From Nonlabens agnitus (lineage in GTDB: Bacteria > Bacteroidota > Bacteroidia > Flavobacteriales > Flavobacteriaceae), in contig NZ_MQUC01000003.1 of assembly GCF_002994045.1 (NCBI RefSeq), positions 2,270,501 to 2,334,500 of the forward strand: a stretch of 64,000 bases of DNA, read 5' to 3'. Of the stretch, positions 61,265 to 64,000 are shown piece by piece. The notes below the pieces were generated by a model. The model ran no database searches. It worked only from the letters and a program-made list of their open reading frames with translations, and had not been told where the DNA came from. The first letter of the stretch is position 1. Every line of letters starts with the position of its first letter. Both the position numbers and the translations under genes were made by a program.

Positions 61265-61906
61265 TTAGGATAACTCTACCACTTCATTCTCCACACAAAC
61301 GAAAATGCGATTGCCCTTTTGAGGTTTCATGGCATAGGTTCCCGTAAAATCCCCAAAAGCTGGTACTATCATACCATAATCTGTACAGAAAAAACAAGGC
61401 ATTTTTAAACGTTGCCTACCTATTCCGGTCAATTTTACCGCAGGATGTATGTGCCCAGCAATGTTGAAGACGTTTTCCCTTTCTAAGGGATGATGGGTGA
61501 GCAGTACATCGCCCATTTGTAATTGCTGTACCGTTTTTATTCCCAGCATATTGAAATGATCGCTTGATATAAGGTCGTGGTTTCCCATGACCAGCGTGAG
61601 CTCAATACTTTGCATGCGGGACCATTGTTCAAAAAAATGCCACTCTGCATTTTGATAAGAGTGAAATAAGTCTCCTAAGAACCAAAGCCGTGAAGGCTTG
61701 AAATAATCGATCACAGCATTGAGTTTATCATATTCATTGTCATCTGCCTGCGATGGCACGGCCATTCCATGCTTTCTAAAATGGGCGCTTTTACCCAAAT
61801 GAACATCTGCCAATAAAACAACATCCTGTTCCTGCCAGTAGCAGGCACCAGTGCTATGTAAATGAAAGGTCTGATTGTGAAGAGTTACTTGGAGACTATC
61901 ACTCAT
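61265..61906 (-). CDS. pdeM: Ligase-associated metallophosphoesterase
   Basis: 213 residues. The calcineurin-like motifs DVHLGKSAHFRKHG, FLGDLFHSY, VMGNHDLIS and GHIHPAVKL are in order, and the spacing HLGKxAHFRxxG is typical of PdeM, a phosphoesterase found with DNA ligase and an Lhr-like helicase in DNA repair. No ligase or helicase is seen in this window, so it stands apart from its usual partners, as is common in Bacteroidota. It starts 4 bases downstream of the TonB receptor stop (on the minus strand) and is likely co-transcribed. Confidence 0.85.
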   Translation of the reverse strand: MSDSLQVTLHNQTFHLHSTGACYWQEQDVVLLADVHLGKSAHFRKHGMAVPSQADDNEYDKLNAVIDYFKPSRLWFLGDLFHSYQNAEWHFFEQWSRMQSIELTLVMGNHDLISSDHFNMLGIKTVQQLQMGDVLLTHHPLERENVFNIAGHIHPAVKLTGIGRQRLKMPCFFCTDYGMIVPAFGDFTGTYAMKPQKGNRIFVCVENEVVELS

Positions 61907-61910
61907 TGTT

Positions 61911-64000
61911 CTAAAAAGAATAATTAAGAGCGAGAATCAAGTTGCGCCCGGCAGCCGCTATTCCAGAAGAGTACGTTCTATAGCGCTGGTCTGTGATATT
62001 TTCTAATGTCGCAATCGCGCTTAAGCTATCCGTAAACTGATATTGCGATCTTAGGTTGACCGTGTACCATGAAGGAGAAAACGGATTCCCATTCACATCA
62101 CTGGCATATAGATAATCCCTATCCTGTTGGTCTGGTGCCAACTCGTCAAAATCAAACTGACCATTGAAAATAGTAAACGCGTCCAGCTTGAACTTGCCTT
62201 GATCATAAACCACGTGGGCATCACCAAAAGCTGGTGCCACATGTCTAACGGCAACCTCACTGCCATCTTCTTCTTCCTGCTTTCCATCCAGCCAGGTGTA
62301 GTGACCGTACAGCTTAAAATGATCTGATAATTTGTAATCGACACCTAATTCAATTCCGTAAATTTCAGAGCGTTCTGAATTTTGAATGGCTCGCACTTGG
62401 CTTAATTCTCCTTGATAGACAATCATGTCCTCACCATCGAGTGTAAAATCTCTGGGAACCAAAGCATCCTTTAAAATAGTGTAATAGCCAGCTACTTCTA
62501 CCGTCAAATCATTGCCTATGCGTTTCTTGAGACCTAATTCTGCATTATAGGAATATTCAGATTCTAGGTCTGGATTGGGTACGATCACCGTGCCTGGACT
62601 AGGATCAAAAATCTTACCTACATCATCAATATTAGGCGCTCTAAAGGCTGTGCTTAAATTGGCTCGCAGTTCGAGACTAGGATCTGGCAGGTAAGTTGCG
62701 CCTATGCCACCAGTCAATGCACCAGTGTTGACCATGGCATCATCAAATGGGAAATTAAAAAAAGTATTGTCAAAGTCTGCATCTAGCCAGATGTGATTAT
62801 ATCGAGCGCCAGATTGTACGGTGAAATTAGAAGCAACTTTCCATTGATAGCTTACGTAAGCGGCGAGCGATTGCCATGTAGAACCGTCTGGATATCTGGT
62901 GGCTGCATCTGTTCTTTGTCTGGTCTCAATGTCAAAGACACTGCCTGTAGAACCGACTTTGTTATGAACATATTCTGCGCCATAAAACAAGATGTTATCC
63001 TCACGATTACGGCGCTCAAAATCAACAGAAGTGCTCCAGGCGTCGACTTGTTCGTCATTTTCAAAAAGATCAGGCGATTGAAAACTGCGGGCATTGCGAC
63101 TCTCATCAAACCTTTGGAATGCCTGAGTAATGACCATTTTATCATACCAGGTACCACTACCGCGGTGCTGGGCTTTGGCATTGACCATAAACCACTTTTG
63201 AGGTCCATAATACCACTCTGCATTTCTTGGGTTTCCGCTTTCGCGAAAGCGATCTAAAGCATCATAGCGGCTGTAGTCTGACGTTGCTGTATAAATCAAT
63301 CCTAGATCCAGTTTCCAATACAGACTAGGCTTGTAACTGAATTTTTGCAGCAGGTTGATCTGGTCATAACCCGTGGGCACCTGCACCTCAGGATCTTTAT
63401 TTTCTATCACAACATCTTGACCGTTGCGACGTGCGGCATAACGTTCTCGCAAATAGTCATCAGGACCGTTGGACCCCATTTTTAAATCATCAAAAGAATT
63501 GATGCTAATGCTGGTGGCACTTGCAAAATTTGAAGTGCCGTAATTAAAATCTACGTGACCTGTCTTTTCATTGTTTGCGGTTGCAAAGCGTAAAATGCCG
63601 TTTCCTGTAAAGTCAGCAGCAGTTTCAGTATCTGAAAATTGAGGTGACAGCGTGAAGAAATTCATGACGCCACCTATAGCATCGCTACCATAAACAACAC
63701 TGCCTGGCCCTAGAATCACCTCAGTCCGCTCCACGCTCAATGGATCTATGGAGATGATGTTTTGAAGATTACCGCCGCGAAAAATGGCCGTATTCATACG
63801 CACACCGTCAACCGTGAGTAGCAATCTGTTGGTAGAGAAGCCTCTTATCAATGGGCTGCCGCCACCTTGCTGGCTTTTTTGAACATACACTTGACCGGTT
63901 TGCTGTAACAAATCTGCACTGGTTTGTGGGTTTTGGAAGACGATCTCTTCCTTGCTAGCACTCACGACCGATTGTGGTATATCCTGTTGTCGTTGTTGGA
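61911..64000 (-). CDS. TonB-dependent receptor, N-terminus beyond window edge
   Basis: The frame is open to the window edge. A GTG at 63965 is an internal Val codon and not a start, since QQRQQDIPQSVV continues upstream in frame. The plug domain begins near the edge (LLQQTGQVYVQKSQQGGGSPLIRG, RLLLTVDGVRMN), followed by LGPGSVVYGSDAIGGVMNFF and a barrel ending in NLILALNYSF. The QGGGSPLIRG form is common in heme/vitamin/siderophore-type receptors; substrate unknown. A palindrome copy (63236-63251) encodes DRFRES. Co-directional with pdeM 4 bases downstream. Confidence 0.88.
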   Translation of the reverse strand, partial: QQRQQDIPQSVVSASKEEIVFQNPQTSADLLQQTGQVYVQKSQQGGGSPLIRGFSTNRLLLTVDGVRMNTAIFRGGNLQNIISIDPLSVERTEVILGPGSVVYGSDAIGGVMNFFTLSPQFSDTETAADFTGNGILRFATANNEKTGHVDFNYGTSNFASATSISINSFDDLKMGSNGPDDYLRERYAARRNGQDVVIENKDPEVQVPTGYDQINLLQKFSYKPSLYWKLDLGLIYTATSDYSRYDALDRFRESGNPRNAEWYYGPQKWFMVNAKAQHRGSGTWYDKMVITQAFQRFDESRNARSFQSPDLFENDEQVDAWSTSVDFERRNREDNILFYGAEYVHNKVGSTGSVFDIETRQRTDAATRYPDGSTWQSLAAYVSYQWKVASNFTVQSGARYNHIWLDADFDNTFFNFPFDDAMVNTGALTGGIGATYLPDPSLELRANLSTAFRAPNIDDVGKIFDPSPGTVIVPNPDLESEYSYNAELGLKKRIGNDLTVEVAGYYTILKDALVPRDFTLDGEDMIVYQGELSQVRAIQNSERSEIYGIELGVDYKLSDHFKLYGHYTWLDGKQEEEDGSEVAVRHVAPAFGDAHVVYDQGKFKLDAFTIFNGQFDFDELAPDQQDRDYLYASDVNGNPFSPSWYTVNLRSQYQFTDSLSAIATLENITDQRYRTYSSGIAAAGRNLILALNYSF
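63236..63251. repeat. Dispersed palindrome, copy 19 (in TonB receptor gene)
   Basis: The core CGCTTTCGCGAAAGCG is perfect, with differing outer bases. In frame DRFRESG on the minus strand. Confidence 0.93.

Noticed and set aside
63963-63965. GTG as start of the right-edge TonB receptor
   Set aside because: The frame stays open upstream to base 64000 and the plug region requires more N-terminal sequence.
1-64000. CRISPR array, rRNA operon, transposase, integrase or phage genes
   Set aside because: None found on either strand. The dispersed palindrome is not in regularly spaced arrays.

Overview
The window looks like the chromosome of a marine flavobacterium (Bacteroidota, Flavobacteriaceae). 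Evidence: TonB-dependent receptors, ExbB/ExbD/PorT-like and DUF5686 envelope proteins, many short lipoproteins, almost no Shine-Dalgarno sequences, and promoters of the Bacteroidota type (TTG, about 19 nt, TAnnTTTG) before rplM, pyrH, asnS, rpsP and a TonB receptor. Nonlabens or a close relative is a guess that cannot be confirmed from this sequence alone.

Layout. 1-4665 is a visibly AT-richer accessory block on the minus strand: two related alpha/beta hydrolases (one cut by the window edge, one frameshifted), a small lipoprotein and a retropepsin-like lipoprotein, separated by long gaps. 4666-12600 is a housekeeping block: deoxynucleoside kinase, rplM-rpsI, rpsB-tsf, a pair of paralogous lipoproteins, pyrH-frr. 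12600-24330 holds a DUF5686 outer-membrane protein, an MMPL-type exporter, asnS, rpoN, a PAP2-like membrane protein, and a minus-strand exbB-membrane protein-exbD-exbD-(terminator)-porT-like cluster. 24330-31400 has a divergent phosphatidate phosphatase/diacylglycerol kinase pair, tRNA-Ser(GGA), ansA, an acyltransferase, tatD, a small aspartic protease and a lipoprotein. 31430-43700 has rpsP-rimM-trmN6-like, an acyl-CoA dehydrogenase, a DUF3050 protein, nifU-like/mrp, a CBS protein, trxA-DUF2237-greA-like, uvrC and a patatin/BamA-like phospholipase. 43800-51580 is an aromatic amino-acid degradation region (hmgA, hppD, kynA) mixed with envelope proteins, an M23 peptidase and pgi. 51600-64000 has a large TonB receptor, a small membrane protein, mfd, a flavoprotein disulfide reductase, a TspO-like protein, pdeM and a second TonB receptor cut by the right edge.

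The most striking signal is a dispersed palindrome, TTCGCTTTCGCGAAAGCGAA (core CGCTTTCGCGAAAGCG), with 19 copies or near copies across 64 kb. Six are intergenic. Thirteen lie inside open reading frames (one of them possibly just upstream of the true start), in all three frames, giving FAFAKA, RFRESE or SLSRKR peptides, including in conserved genes such as pgi, rpoN, kynA and mfd. In pgi the copy does not change protein length, which points to sequence conversion or selection (as for the cyanobacterial HIP1 palindrome) as much as to insertion. Two intergenic copies carry a second GC-rich palindrome nested at the identical internal position. No transposase, integrase, CRISPR array or rRNA was seen.
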